Made by a program: the position numbers and the translations under genes. The notes beneath the pieces were generated by a model, which ran no database searches, was not told the origin of the DNA, and worked only from the letters and a program-made list of their open reading frames with translations. This document shows, piece by piece, positions 43,524-51,693 of a stretch of DNA of 64,000 nt (position 1 is the stretch's first letter; each line of letters opens with the position of its first letter). Location of the stretch: the NCBI RefSeq assembly GCF_013415885.1, contig NZ_CP058910.1:3596001-3660000 (forward strand). Reading direction: 5' to 3'. The stretch comes from Halosimplex rubrum (GTDB taxonomy: Archaea; Halobacteriota; Halobacteria; Halobacteriales; Haloarculaceae).

Positions 43524-44153
43524 GTGGATTCTCACGACGTTCGGCGCCAGTGGGCCGACCGCACCGGCGAGTACTCGCCGGCGTACTACGCCCACTACGG
43601 CCCCGACGAGACGAGCGAGTCGGTCCGCGAGATCCTCCGCGACCGCGTCGGCCGCGACGCGGCCGTCCTGGAACTGGGCTGTAGCTCCGGGCGTCACCTC
43701 TCGCACCTGTTCGACGACGGCTTCACCGAACTCTCGGGGGTCGAACTCAACGAGGACGCCTTCGACGTGATGGCCGAACACTACCCCGACCTGTGGGAGG
43801 CGGGCACCTTCCACGCCGACGCCATCGAGGACGTGGTCGGCGACTTCGACGACGGCGCCTTCGACGCCGTCTACTCCGTCGAGACGCTCCAGCACGTCCA
43901 CCCCGACGCCGAGTGGGTGTTCGAAGAGATCGCCCGGATCACCGACGACACCCTCGTCACCGCCGAGATCGAGGACGACGCCGCGGACGCCGAACGCGAG
44001 GAGCGCGAGGACGACCCCGACGTGAACTTCGTCCGCGACGAGTTCCCGCTGTACTACCGCGACTGGAGCGAAGTCTTCGGCGATCTGGGCTTCGAACAGG
44101 TCGAACGGCGCGACGTCAAGCGCGACACGATCCGGGCGTTCCGCGCCCGGTGA
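43524..44153 (+). CDS. Class I SAM-dependent methyltransferase
   Basis: The 209-residue Rossmann-like methyltransferase has motif I VLELGCSSGRHLSHL, post-I SGVELNEDAF, motif II-type DAVYSVETLQHVHPDAEW, and the terminal FEQVERRDVKRDTIRAF. Substrate unknown. The GTG at 43524 is preferred because of the TATA box; the longer frame from 43437 adds a basic stretch without family match. Confidence 0.82.
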   Translation: MDSHDVRRQWADRTGEYSPAYYAHYGPDETSESVREILRDRVGRDAAVLELGCSSGRHLSHLFDDGFTELSGVELNEDAFDVMAEHYPDLWEAGTFHADAIEDVVGDFDDGAFDAVYSVETLQHVHPDAEWVFEEIARITDDTLVTAEIEDDAADAEREEREDDPDVNFVRDEFPLYYRDWSEVFGDLGFEQVERRDVKRDTIRAFRAR

Positions 44154-44181
44154 GGACAAATCGGGACACGATATCGGTCGC

Positions 44182-44510
44182 TCAGAGTACGGCCGTGAGT
44201 TCGCGGATCGATCCAGCGACGGCCCGCATCGTCTCCTCGTCGGCCTGTGCGACGCGTTTCCCGATCTCCGCGCCCGGAAAGACGTGCAGCGACCACGGGC
44301 TCACGTAACTCGGGTACGTCTTCAGTTCGCCTTCCGCGAGCGAGTCCTCCGTCAGTTCGACTGCCGCGTCCCGTTCGGTCGAGGTGACGACCGCGACGGT
44401 GTAGCGGTCGCCGAAGAACGGTCGGTTCCGATTCGAGACGACGAGTACGGCCGGACCCCGCTCTTGAACGTCGCCGGCGCGAGGACGACGCTGCCCTGCG
44501 CGTAGGCCAT
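44182..44510 (-). pseudogene. PemK/MazF-like toxin gene with one-base frameshift
   Basis: The ATG at 44510 opens a frame encoding AYAQGSVVLAPATFKSGVRPY, the start typical of PemK/MazF-type proteins. Sense is then lost. One base over, the frame reads VLVVSNRNRPFFGDRYTVAV, TSTERDAAVELTEDSL and SPWSLHVFPGAEIGKRVAQA, to a TGA at 44182-44184. Total length is one base short of a multiple of three, so a single deleted base near 44445 (after RPY) explains it. Intact relatives cleave mRNA. It follows the HTH gene after only one base (TAG-G-ATG), as toxin genes do. Confidence 0.78.
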
Positions 44511-44511
44511 C

Positions 44512-44874
44512 CTACGCGTTTTCCCCGAGGTCGGGTACCTCGGCGGCCCACCCGTCGTCTTCGCCGTACGCGCCGTCGCCGTACTCCGTCTCGATCTCTC
44601 GGAGACTCACCGCGTTCGCTATCCGCGAAGCCGCGACATCGTCGGCGACCGCCCAGTGGGAATCGACCTTGCGGACGAGTCCGTCGTCAGCCAGGCGCGA
44701 GAGGGTCTTGTGGACGCTCGAATGGGGGACCTCCATGAGGTCCGCCAGCTCCTTCGGGCTGAATCCCATGTCCGGATGTTCCAGTAGCACCGACAGCAGT
44801 TCGTGAGCGTTCGTCCCGGGCTTGACGGGCGGAGCTCCGTCCCCGTCGTCTATCCTAATCGGCATCTTGTCCAC
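44512..44874 (-). CDS. Winged-helix protein, likely antitoxin/regulator of the MazF-like gene
   Basis: The protein has 120 residues. The HTH covers about 23-75: NAHELLSVLLEHPDMGFSPKELADLMEVPHSSVHKTLSRL in two parts, then DDGLVRKVDSHWAVADD as the wing. The acidic C-terminal tail (about 90-120) would suit neutralising a toxin. The spacing of one base to the downstream toxin-like gene suggests an operon. GTG at 44874 or ATG at 44865 may be the start. A tatttaac element at about 44903-44910 fits a promoter. Confidence 0.75.
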   Translation of the reverse strand: MDKMPIRIDDGDGAPPVKPGTNAHELLSVLLEHPDMGFSPKELADLMEVPHSSVHKTLSRLADDGLVRKVDSHWAVADDVAASRIANAVSLREIETEYGDGAYGEDDGWAAEVPDLGENA

Positions 44875-44879
44875 GTATG

Positions 44880-45150
44880 TCGGGCTATATCTGTTCCCGT
44901 GTTAAATATTGCTTCGAGAACGGGTGTGGCTCCGTCGGGTAGAGTTCGTCGGGGTGACGGACGGACCATCGCTCGACGAATCGGATTCCCGGAAGGTCTC
45001 GGCCTCGTTACTCATGATTTCTTACTGTGGTACTACAGTTCCCACAATCCGCTATTGTATCTGAAAAACCTAGAATCTAATGGAAGCTGCTCCAAAGTGA
45101 TTGAAATCTCTGTTAGATGGGGGGTTCTACACCTTGTTTCAAAATGAAAG
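44880..45150. other. AT-rich gap at the edge of the decayed region
   Basis: Beyond the HTH promoter this stretch changes from high to low GC near 45000. It contains no open frame or hairpin I can support. It may contain the boundary of an acquired segment. Confidence 0.3.
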
Positions 45151-45460
45151 TTACGCGCCGGTAGCTGCTGTATTGTCCGCAGATTCGAGTATGTATTCGT
45201 TTTGAAAGTTGTATTCTTCTAGGATTCTGTCGTTGGCGCTTGTCTGTTCGAATGTTTCCTGTATCTGTTCTACTGCTCCGTCCTGTACTTGTATATTTTC
45301 TACATTTTCCCCAATCTGTGTAGTTGTCCTGACATGCAGGGTGTGAAGTAAGCCCTCTTACGTTTTCGATAATGCTGGTCTTAGCTTCTTTTGTTGAGCC
45401 CTTCCATTCCAGGGTTTTGGAAGTCTCTGCCTAGGAAGAACCAGTACTTGTTGATTGCTG
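45151..45460 (-). pseudogene. Remnant of an unknown protein gene (C-terminal part)
   Basis: The minus strand encodes a plausible C-terminus ending NTAATGA before a TAA at 45151-45153. Upstream it reads TTTQIGENVENIQVQDG and VEQIQETFEQTSANDRILEE. Moving upstream, the sense shifts frame twice: near 45357 (KTSIIENV joins EGLLHTLHV) and near 45430 (a KYWFFLGRDF segment joins KTLEWKGSTKEAK). No start codon is in frame. GC is low. I do not recognise the family. It is best viewed as a decayed gene from a mobile element. Confidence 0.5.
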
Positions 45461-45495
45461 CATCCTTTGGCTGAGTTGGTCGAAGCTTGTCTGGT

Positions 45496-45618
45496 TGGCG
45501 GCCGATTCGATACCAGGGTGGTTCCTAACGGGTTTTCCGCTTCACTGTTGAGGAGTTGGAGGTCGCAGATAATTGCTCCACCTTCCTGGAGTTGGTCGAA
45601 CTCGTCGAGCACAACCAC
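45496..45618 (-). pseudogene. Fragment of an Orc1/Cdc6 replication initiator gene
   Basis: About 41 residues are readable: VVVLDEFDQLQEGG (Walker B) followed by CDLQLLNSEAENPLG and TTLVSNRPP (the sensor-1-like strand). These resemble haloarchaeal Orc1/Cdc6 AAA+ proteins. Both the N-terminal part with Walker A and the C-terminal winged helix are missing. The fragment abuts the stop of the HEPN gene at 45629. Orc1 paralogues are common on haloarchaeal plasmids and integrated elements, so this marks an old replicon-derived segment. Confidence 0.6.
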
Positions 45619-45628
45619 GCTCGACGAA

Positions 45629-46123
45629 TCAGTCGCCGCTGCAGATGCACTCGTGGCTCCGACTGGCGAGCTGGAGAATGTGGCGGTGAATTTGTTCGGC
45701 CAGATCGACCATCAGTCTCGCGTTTTCCTCCGTTCCGACGCCCTCTCTGTAGTACGTGCGGGAACGGTTGTTCTCCCACAACTGGACCAGTTTCTCCTTG
45801 AAGTCGGTGCCGTACAGCGCGGCGTTTTCACCGAGTTCGTAGACTTTCCTGTGGTCGACGAACTCGCCGTCCCGGATGTACCCGTTTTCGCGGAGGTAGA
45901 ACTGGATACTGCGTTCGATCGAAGCAAACGAGGCCTCGATTATCACGGTGTAGTAGCCGTTCTGCTTTTGGAGAGAGCGTACGGTCTCCAGCATCCGACA
46001 GGACTTCCTGAGCTGTAGAAGCGCGGGATCGTCTACCTCCAGTCCGGTTTCGGGTCTGCCCGACCCGATCCGGAACTCCGCCAGTACGGCATCTAACGTG
46101 TCCTCTATCGAGCTATTATCCAT
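45629..46123 (-). CDS. HEPN-like domain protein, partner of the nucleotidyltransferase
   Basis: This 164-residue, mostly helical protein has TVIIEASFASIERSIQFYL, then VYELGENAALYGTDFKEKLVQLWENNRSRTYYREG. A final helix LMVDLAEQIHRHIL follows. The helical layout and position beside an MNT gene point to a HEPN toxin; I cannot place the R-x4-6-H motif with certainty. Its start overlaps the end of the upstream MNT gene by eight bases, so they form one operon. In known MNT-HEPN pairs the HEPN partner is an RNase toxin. Confidence 0.68.
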   Translation of the reverse strand: MDNSSIEDTLDAVLAEFRIGSGRPETGLEVDDPALLQLRKSCRMLETVRSLQKQNGYYTVIIEASFASIERSIQFYLRENGYIRDGEFVDHRKVYELGENAALYGTDFKEKLVQLWENNRSRTYYREGVGTEENARLMVDLAEQIHRHILQLASRSHECICSGD

Positions 46124-46799
46124 CCAGAATCACCTGTCGTAGCTCCGCGAGTCGGTCGGTAGAGTAGAGGGTGACCGCCTCCGAAACGATCTCTTGGAGT
46201 TTCTCTCCGTACTGTTCGGCGGTTTCGACCGATTCGACCAGTACCTGAAACTCGTACCGCTCTCCACCGAACGTCGATCCCTCCACCTCCCGTTTCACGT
46301 CCTCTATCTCTCTGCGTGACTGCAGCAGGTCGTCCGCTACGATCACCTGGATGTCGATGTCGCTGGTTCGGTCTGCCTCTCCCCGGGCGACGCTTCCGAA
46401 AAGCAGGATGCCGACGAGATTGCCCCCTTGTTCCTCCGCTACCCTGTCAGTGAAGGCCTTTACCGGGTCCCGGAACTCTTCCTGCGGAATTTCCGCGATA
46501 GGATCGTCGGGTTTCCGGAGCCGGCCGCGGTTTATCGACGTGAGTCTCCTGTTGCCGTCTCTCCGGGTCCGGGTCAGGTCGAGTTGACCGAGCACATCGA
46601 GCGCCGTATCGACAGTTTGGGCACCGTGCCCGGTCAGTTCCCGAAGTTGGCGGACGCCGAACTCCTCGTGTGGATTCCGGTAGAGCAGTTCCAGGATGTC
46701 GTCAGTCGCCTGGTTCCGGAACACCCGCTCTTCGCCTAGTGGGACGGGTACCAGAACACCGGCCGCATTTCGGTCAACTTCGCTGTCCACGGTCAACAT
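46116..46799 (-). CDS. MNT-type nucleotidyltransferase with N-terminal winged helix
   Basis: The protein has 227 residues. The N-terminal 100 contain a winged-helix-like segment (ATDDILELLYRNPHEEFGVRQLRELTG). The C-terminal half carries the minimal nucleotidyltransferase motif G135-S-x10-D147-x-D149 (LLFGSVARGEADRTSDID), exact for the antitoxin class. In characterised MNT-HEPN modules this enzyme adds AMP units to the HEPN toxin and silences it. It overlaps the HEPN gene. The ATG at 46799 is chosen; a TATA-like tatag lies close upstream. GC is lower than in core genes. Confidence 0.8.
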   Translation of the reverse strand: MLTVDSEVDRNAAGVLVPVPLGEERVFRNQATDDILELLYRNPHEEFGVRQLRELTGHGAQTVDTALDVLGQLDLTRTRRDGNRRLTSINRGRLRKPDDPIAEIPQEEFRDPVKAFTDRVAEEQGGNLVGILLFGSVARGEADRTSDIDIQVIVADDLLQSRREIEDVKREVEGSTFGGERYEFQVLVESVETAEQYGEKLQEIVSEAVTLYSTDRLAELRQVILDG

Positions 46800-47041
46800 T
46801 ACTGACCGATCTTCATATAGATTATCCTGAACCGAACCGTCCCCTCCTGTCCCGACTCCGCGACGGCTCGCCCGCTCCAAACGGCTTTGTTTCCGCAACT
46901 CACCGACCTAACACTCCGGATATGGACGTCCGATCGACAACTCTCACATATTTGGTCCGAAAAACGTGGCCTCGGCAGTCACGACTCACAACCTATCCAT
47001 AGTGAATGTGATTAGCGCGCCTATAGAGTCCGTTTGTTCCG

Positions 47042-47512
47042 TTACTGCTCGTCCAACATCCGGATTCCGCGCTCCACGACTGCCTCGGTCACGAAGAGAC
47101 TCGTCTCACGCTGGAGTGCTCGCATACGGGATGCCGAGTCGTCTCTATCGAGCAATCCGCGGCCGTAACCGAGCGCGATGACGCCGATAGAACCGCGTAC
47201 TTCGACACCCGCGTCGGATGCCGCTTCTCAGGCGGCGAGGTCGTCGGTTAGGAGGACGATTCCCCGCTCGTCTGCAATCGCAAGCGCAGCGCGTTCTCCG
47301 GCATCCAGTTCTTCATCCCCGATTCGACTTTCGTCGACTTCGACAAGTTCGTACGAGAGGTCGGCCAACCCGTCCGGAATACCACCGGCGTCGACTTCCT
47401 CGTAAACCGTCTCTGGAATGAGGAGCGTATCAAACGTCGAGAAGAGTTCGAGCGAATCGATTTCAGTGAGGTGAATGAGCGGCCCCGCATCAGAAACAGC
47501 CGCGAGTGTCAC
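47042..47512 (-). pseudogene. PIN-domain (VapC-like) toxin with internal stop codon
   Basis: From a GTG at 47512 the gene encodes VSDAGPLIHLTEIDSLELF, then ETVYEEVDAGG and ERAALAIADERGIVLLTDDLAA. A TGA at 47228-47230 follows. The same frame continues with coding sense: EAASDAGVEVRGSIGVIAL, RDDSASRMRALQRETSLFV and VVERGIRMLDEQ, to TAA at 47042-47044. One substitution (CGA to TGA) would explain it. PIN toxins are Mg-dependent RNases with three or four acidic residues; the first (D in SDAGP) and later D/E are kept. It overlaps the antitoxin gene by four bases (GTGA). Confidence 0.8.
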
Positions 47513-47787
47513 GCGTTCAAGCCCCAGTCGACGTCTTCCTCGACGACCTCACGTTCCTGCTCTACCCGCTCGACCTTCGACCGACCGACACGTCCGATTG
47601 CGTCTTCGCGGTCGAGTTCGCCGTCGAGGTACCGCGCGAGAACGAGGTGTTCCCACAGGTCTTCGAGGCCGCGTTCGAGTGCCCGTTCGAACACTTCGGA
47701 CTCCGGAAGGCCCCGAGCCTCGGCGATTTCTCGAACCCGGTCGGAAATTTCAGCGGCCATATCGTGTGATTGCTCGGCAACGTTCAT
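47509..47787 (-). CDS. VapB-like antitoxin
   Basis: The protein has 92 residues. The N-terminal ribbon/helix-like part (AAEISDRVREIAEARGLPESEVFERAL) resembles DNA-binding antitoxins. LEDLWEHLVLARYLDGELDREDAIG and a basic-acidic tail VERVEQEREVVEEDVDWGLNA follow and would contact the toxin. Its TGA overlaps the PIN-toxin GTG. The toxin is interrupted, so the antitoxin may be an orphan that now only regulates its own promoter. ATG at 47787 is chosen; an internal ATG at 47760 is possible. Confidence 0.75.
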   Translation of the reverse strand: MNVAEQSHDMAAEISDRVREIAEARGLPESEVFERALERGLEDLWEHLVLARYLDGELDREDAIGRVGRSKVERVEQEREVVEEDVDWGLNA

Positions 47788-48117
47788 AAATCCGTGTCTG
47801 CTCCTCGGTGGGCATCTGACCGGGGCCTATGTCTACCGTGGCCATAGCCAGATGGCCCAGAGACACCATCTACCGTCAAAAATGGAGGCCTCGGCACTCA
47901 TAGGGGTCGTCACCGCCGGGTCGTCAGGCCGGCTCGGAACCGCGGGTCGTCATCGGCCGGCCGGACGTACGCGGTCACGCGGCAAGTCGGTTTCCACCGC
48001 GAGTTGAGCGGCCGTCGGTCCGTCATCGCGGAGTAACTGCGCGTTTCGACGCGTAAGACCGGCTTGTCTGGGCTACCCGGCGGCTAACTAAGCCCGTGCC
48101 GTCGCAAGGGAGTCTGC
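47788..48117. other. Gene-free gap between the island and core genes
   Basis: It contains a short direct repeat (tctaccgt at about 47830 and 47868) flanking TGGCCAT/ATGGCC inverted sequence, then GC-rich DNA. A taactaag element at 48082-48090 could be the promoter of the gene at 48118. No tRNA or attachment site was recognised. Confidence 0.3.
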
Positions 48118-48402
48118 ATGGAAACTCAAGACCAACAGCAGGAAGCGGTACGAGCCGCCGAAGACACCGGAACGGACCCGGCAGTGATCCTCGCGGCGGG
48201 GTCGGTCGTACTGTCGTGGTTCTTCTTCTACGCGCGCGGCGACAAGCAACAGGGCCTGTTCGTCGGGCTCTGGCCGCCGACGATCCTCGCGTTCGCGAGC
48301 TACTTCGAGCAGACGAAGATGAGCGACATGGTCGAGCGCGCGACCGGTCGCGACACCCTCGTCGGCCGCGTCGAGCGGATGGTCCAGAGCCGCGCGGAGT
48401 AG
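48118..48402 (+). CDS. Small membrane protein
   Basis: The protein has 94 residues. A Gln/Glu-rich N-terminus precedes one or two hydrophobic segments (AVILAAGSVVLSWFFFYA and GLWPPTILAFASYF). A basic/acidic tail (VERATGRDTLVGRVERMVQS) follows. It looks like an uncharacterised haloarchaeal membrane protein. ATG at 48118 is about 32 bases after a TATA-like element. Confidence 0.65.
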   Translation: METQDQQQEAVRAAEDTGTDPAVILAAGSVVLSWFFFYARGDKQQGLFVGLWPPTILAFASYFEQTKMSDMVERATGRDTLVGRVERMVQSRAE

Positions 48403-48570
48403 CGACCTCGCGGCGGAGCGGCCTCGAACCGACACCTCAGCCGACCGCCCCGGTACTGTCAGGCTTCCGGGCGGCCGACGTTTTTTCGAGGCCGGTCCGG
48501 CCGAGCGGTGCGACTGCTCGGCCGGTGTCCGGTCCGCATCCGGCGGCCGTCGAGCGCGACCACCGGGAGA

Positions 48571-48577
48571 GATTTAC
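48571..48577 (+). promoter_or_regulatory. TATA box of rtcA
   Basis: gatttac is centred 27 bases before the ATG at 48601, which implies a leaderless mRNA and fixes the start. Confidence 0.55.
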
Positions 48578-48600
48578 CGGACCGCGAGCTACCCCGGAGC

Positions 48601-49665
48601 ATGCTGGAGGTCGACGGGAGCGACGGGGGCGGCCAGCTCGTCAGGACCGCGCTCACGCTGTCTGTACTCGACGACGAACCCGTCGAGATCGAACACGTCC
48701 GGGGGAACCGCTCGGAACCCGGACTGGGCGCCCAGCACCTCGCCGCGGTCGAGACGGCGGCGGCTGTCGCCGACGCCGAGGTCGAGGGCGCCGAGCGAGG
48801 GTCGGAGACGGTCACGTTCGAACCCGAAGCGGTCTCGGGCGGCCGCTACGAGGCCGATATCGGGACCGCCGGGAGCCTCACGCTGCTGTTCGACACGCTC
48901 CTCCCGCTGGCGGCGACGATCGATGAGCCGCTCACGGTCACGGCGACGGGCGGGACGGACGTGGCGTGGTCGCCGCCGCTGGCCTACTACCGCGCGGTCA
49001 AACTGCCGCTGCTCCGGCAGTTCGGGCTCGCGGCCGCCGTCGAACTCGACCGGGCCGGCTTCTATCCCGCGGGCGGCGGCCGCGCGACGCTGCACCTGTG
49101 GCCCTCCGACCTGTCACGGGTCGACCTCGCCGGGCCGCTGGAGCCGACGGCGGCCCGGGTCTACTCGAAGGCGGCGGCGGACCTTGCCGACGCCGAGGTG
49201 GCCGAGCGCCAGGCCGACGCCGCGACCGACGCGCTCCACGGGCTCGGGATCGAGACCGTCGAGCACCGGACCGGATACGTCGCGAGCGACAGCCCCGGTT
49301 CGGCCCTGGTCGTCCGGCTGGACGGGGCGCCGATGGGGACCGACGGGTCGGAGTCGGGTAGCGCCGGGTCGGGGCCGCGACGGCCGCTGGCCGGGCTCGA
49401 CGCGTACGGTGCGCCGGGCAAACCGGCCGAGGAAGTCGCCGCCGAGGTCACCGACCAGGTGCGGCGCTTCCGCGGGGGCGGCGCCGCGGTCGACGCCCAC
49501 CTCGCGGACCAACTGCTCGTCTTTCTCGCCGTCACCGGCGGCCGCGTCGCGGTCCCCGGGATCTCCGACCACGTCGCCACCGAGCGCGCGCTGCTGGAGA
49601 CGTTCGACCGACCGGTCGGCGTCGACCGCTCCGGACCGGCCCCGGTCCTCACCGCTGATCGCTAA
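48601..49665 (+). CDS. rtcA: RNA 3'-terminal phosphate cyclase
   Basis: The 354-residue enzyme converts an RNA 3'-phosphate to a 2',3'-cyclic phosphate using ATP. It begins MLEVDGSDGGGQLVRTALTLS, the diagnostic RtcA start. It continues with IEHVRGNRSEPGLGAQHLAAVE, GTAGSLTLLFDTLLP, GGTDVAWSPP and ADQLLVFLAV. An inserted Gly/Ser/Asp loop near 265 replaces part of the usual catalytic-loop region. The adenylylated histidine of the family sits in the C-terminal third; here VDAHLADQ is the likely site. Confidence 0.93.
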   Translation: MLEVDGSDGGGQLVRTALTLSVLDDEPVEIEHVRGNRSEPGLGAQHLAAVETAAAVADAEVEGAERGSETVTFEPEAVSGGRYEADIGTAGSLTLLFDTLLPLAATIDEPLTVTATGGTDVAWSPPLAYYRAVKLPLLRQFGLAAAVELDRAGFYPAGGGRATLHLWPSDLSRVDLAGPLEPTAARVYSKAAADLADAEVAERQADAATDALHGLGIETVEHRTGYVASDSPGSALVVRLDGAPMGTDGSESGSAGSGPRRPLAGLDAYGAPGKPAEEVAAEVTDQVRRFRGGGAAVDAHLADQLLVFLAVTGGRVAVPGISDHVATERALLETFDRPVGVDRSGPAPVLTADR

Positions 49666-49803
49666 CTGACAGGTGGCGTCGCGGGTCCGCGAGCCCGAAG
49701 CGGCCCGTGCGCGGGTCCCGGAGCGTCTCTCCGGTATCTGACCTATCGATCTTCCGTGATGCAAACGCTTTTGCGGGTCTATCGACAGTGGCGAGACGAC
49801 CGA

Positions 49804-51693
49804 ATGTCCGAGGGCACCACCGTCGCAGTGCAAGACCGTATCGACGAGGTAGAGGCGCCGCTCCGGCGGGTGTTCAGGGAGTACGGCCTGCCGCGGATCC
49901 ACTGGTTCGCCGTCGCGGTGGCGATGAACCTGGTCGCGCGGCTGTCGGCGCTGGTGCCCGCGCTCGTCCTGGGGACGGCCATCGACGCGGTGTTCAACGA
50001 GACGGGCGCCTACGACCTACCGCTCGTCCCGGCGTCGTGGATCCCGAACCAGCCGGAGGCGCAGTTCTGGTTCTCCGTGTCCCTCATCGTCGCCGCGTTC
50101 GTCCTGACGGCGGTCTGCACCTGGGCGCAGGGGATCACGAGCGACGTCTTCGCCCACCGGTCGCTCCACGCCGTCCGCGTCGACACGTTCCGGCGGATGC
50201 AGGAACTGGACATGGCCTTCTTCGACGAGCAGGAGACCGGCGAGGCGATGTCCATCCTCAACCAGGACGCGACCAACCTGGAGCGCTTTCTCGACCAGGC
50301 GCTGAAGAACGGCACCCGCCTGATCATCATGGTGCTCGCCATCGGCGGGCTCCTGCTGTGGATCAACTGGCAACTCGCCTTGGTGACGCTGGTCGCCGTC
50401 CCCGTGATGGCGCTTTTCACCTGGTGGTTCAGCCGGACGGTCGCGCCGCGGTACGACGCGGTCCGTTCGAGCATCGGCGACCTGAACACCCGCCTGGAGA
50501 ACTCTATCGGGGGGATGCAGCTCGTCAAGACCGCCAACACCGAGGAGTTCGAGACCGAGCGCGTCGAGGAGGCCTCCTGGAACTTCTACACCACCAACAT
50601 CGACGTGCTGAAGATCGCCTTCGTCTATCGACCGGGGATGCGCATGCTCGCCGGCCTCTCCTTCGCGACGACGTTCATCGTCGGCGGCCTGTGGCTGTTC
50701 TCCGGCCCGCCGCTCTTTTTCTCCGGCGAGCTCACCGTCGGGAACTTCGTCGTGTTCATCTTCATGACCCAGCGGTTCATCGACCCGCTGGCCCAGATCT
50801 CGAACATCATCGACTGGACCGAGAACGCCCGCGCCTCCGGCAAGCGCATCTTCGGACTGATGGACACGCCGGTCCGCATCGAGGACGACCCGGACGCCGT
50901 CGAACTCGACGCCGTCGACGGCGAGGTCGCCTACGACGACGTGGCCTTCTCCTACGACGGCGAGGAGACCATCCTCCGGGACGTGAGTTTCGACGCCGAC
51001 GCCGGCGACACGGTCGCCTACGTCGGGCCGACCGGCGCCGGCAAGTCCACGGCCGTCAAGCTCCTGATGCGGCTGTACGACGTGGACGAGGGCGCGATCA
51101 GCGTCGACGGCCACGACATCCGCGACGTGACCGTCGGGAGCCTCCGCGAGTCGATCGGGTACGTCAGCCAGGAGACGTACCTCTTCGACGGCACCGTCGC
51201 CGAGAACATCCGCTACGGCGAGTTCGACGCCTCCCGCGAGGAGATCGAAGAGGCCGCCAAAGCCGCCGAAGCCCACGAGTTCATCACCGACCTTTCCGAC
51301 GGCTACGACACGCAGGTCGGCGAGCGCGGCGCCCGCCTCTCGGGCGGCCAGCGCCAGCGCATCTCCATCGCCCGCACCGTCCTGCAGGACCCGGACATCC
51401 TGATCCTCGACGAGGCGACCTCCGCCGTCGACACCGAGACGGAGGTCCTGATCCAGCGCTCGCTGGACCGCCTGGCCGCCGACCGCACGACCTTCGTCAT
51501 CGCCCACCGCCTCTCGACGGTGACCGACGCCGAGACGATCCTCGTGCTGGAGGACGGTCGGGTCGTCGAACGGGGGACTCACCAGGAACTGCTGGAGGAA
51601 GACGGCCTCTACGCCAACCTCTGGGCCGTCCAGGCCGGAGAGATCGACGACCTCCCCGACGAGTTCGTCGACCGCGCCCGCGGCGACAGCTGA
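49804..51693 (+). CDS. ABC exporter (fused permease and ATPase)
   Basis: The protein has 629 residues. The six-helix permease domain (about 35-345) precedes an ATPase domain. This has Walker A GPTGAGKST, Q-loop YVSQETYLF, signature LSGGQRQRI, Walker B ILILDEATSAVD and switch His IAHRLSTV. It is an MsbA/Bmr-type half-transporter that would work as a homodimer; the substrate is unknown. The start is uncertain: ATG at 49804 (SEGTTVAVQDRIDEVEAP) or ATG at 49759 with 15 extra residues. The gene's stop lies inside the first unit of a 24-bp tandem repeat. Confidence 0.92.
   Translation: MSEGTTVAVQDRIDEVEAPLRRVFREYGLPRIHWFAVAVAMNLVARLSALVPALVLGTAIDAVFNETGAYDLPLVPASWIPNQPEAQFWFSVSLIVAAFVLTAVCTWAQGITSDVFAHRSLHAVRVDTFRRMQELDMAFFDEQETGEAMSILNQDATNLERFLDQALKNGTRLIIMVLAIGGLLLWINWQLALVTLVAVPVMALFTWWFSRTVAPRYDAVRSSIGDLNTRLENSIGGMQLVKTANTEEFETERVEEASWNFYTTNIDVLKIAFVYRPGMRMLAGLSFATTFIVGGLWLFSGPPLFFSGELTVGNFVVFIFMTQRFIDPLAQISNIIDWTENARASGKRIFGLMDTPVRIEDDPDAVELDAVDGEVAYDDVAFSYDGEETILRDVSFDADAGDTVAYVGPTGAGKSTAVKLLMRLYDVDEGAISVDGHDIRDVTVGSLRESIGYVSQETYLFDGTVAENIRYGEFDASREEIEEAAKAAEAHEFITDLSDGYDTQVGERGARLSGGQRQRISIARTVLQDPDILILDEATSAVDTETEVLIQRSLDRLAADRTTFVIAHRLSTVTDAETILVLEDGRVVERGTHQELLEEDGLYANLWAVQAGEIDDLPDEFVDRARGDS

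Noticed and set aside
47800-47880. Possible attachment site or tRNA fragment at the island edge
   Set aside because: The short direct repeat flanking inverted TGGCCAT sequence is too small, and no tRNA cloverleaf or integrase gene is nearby.
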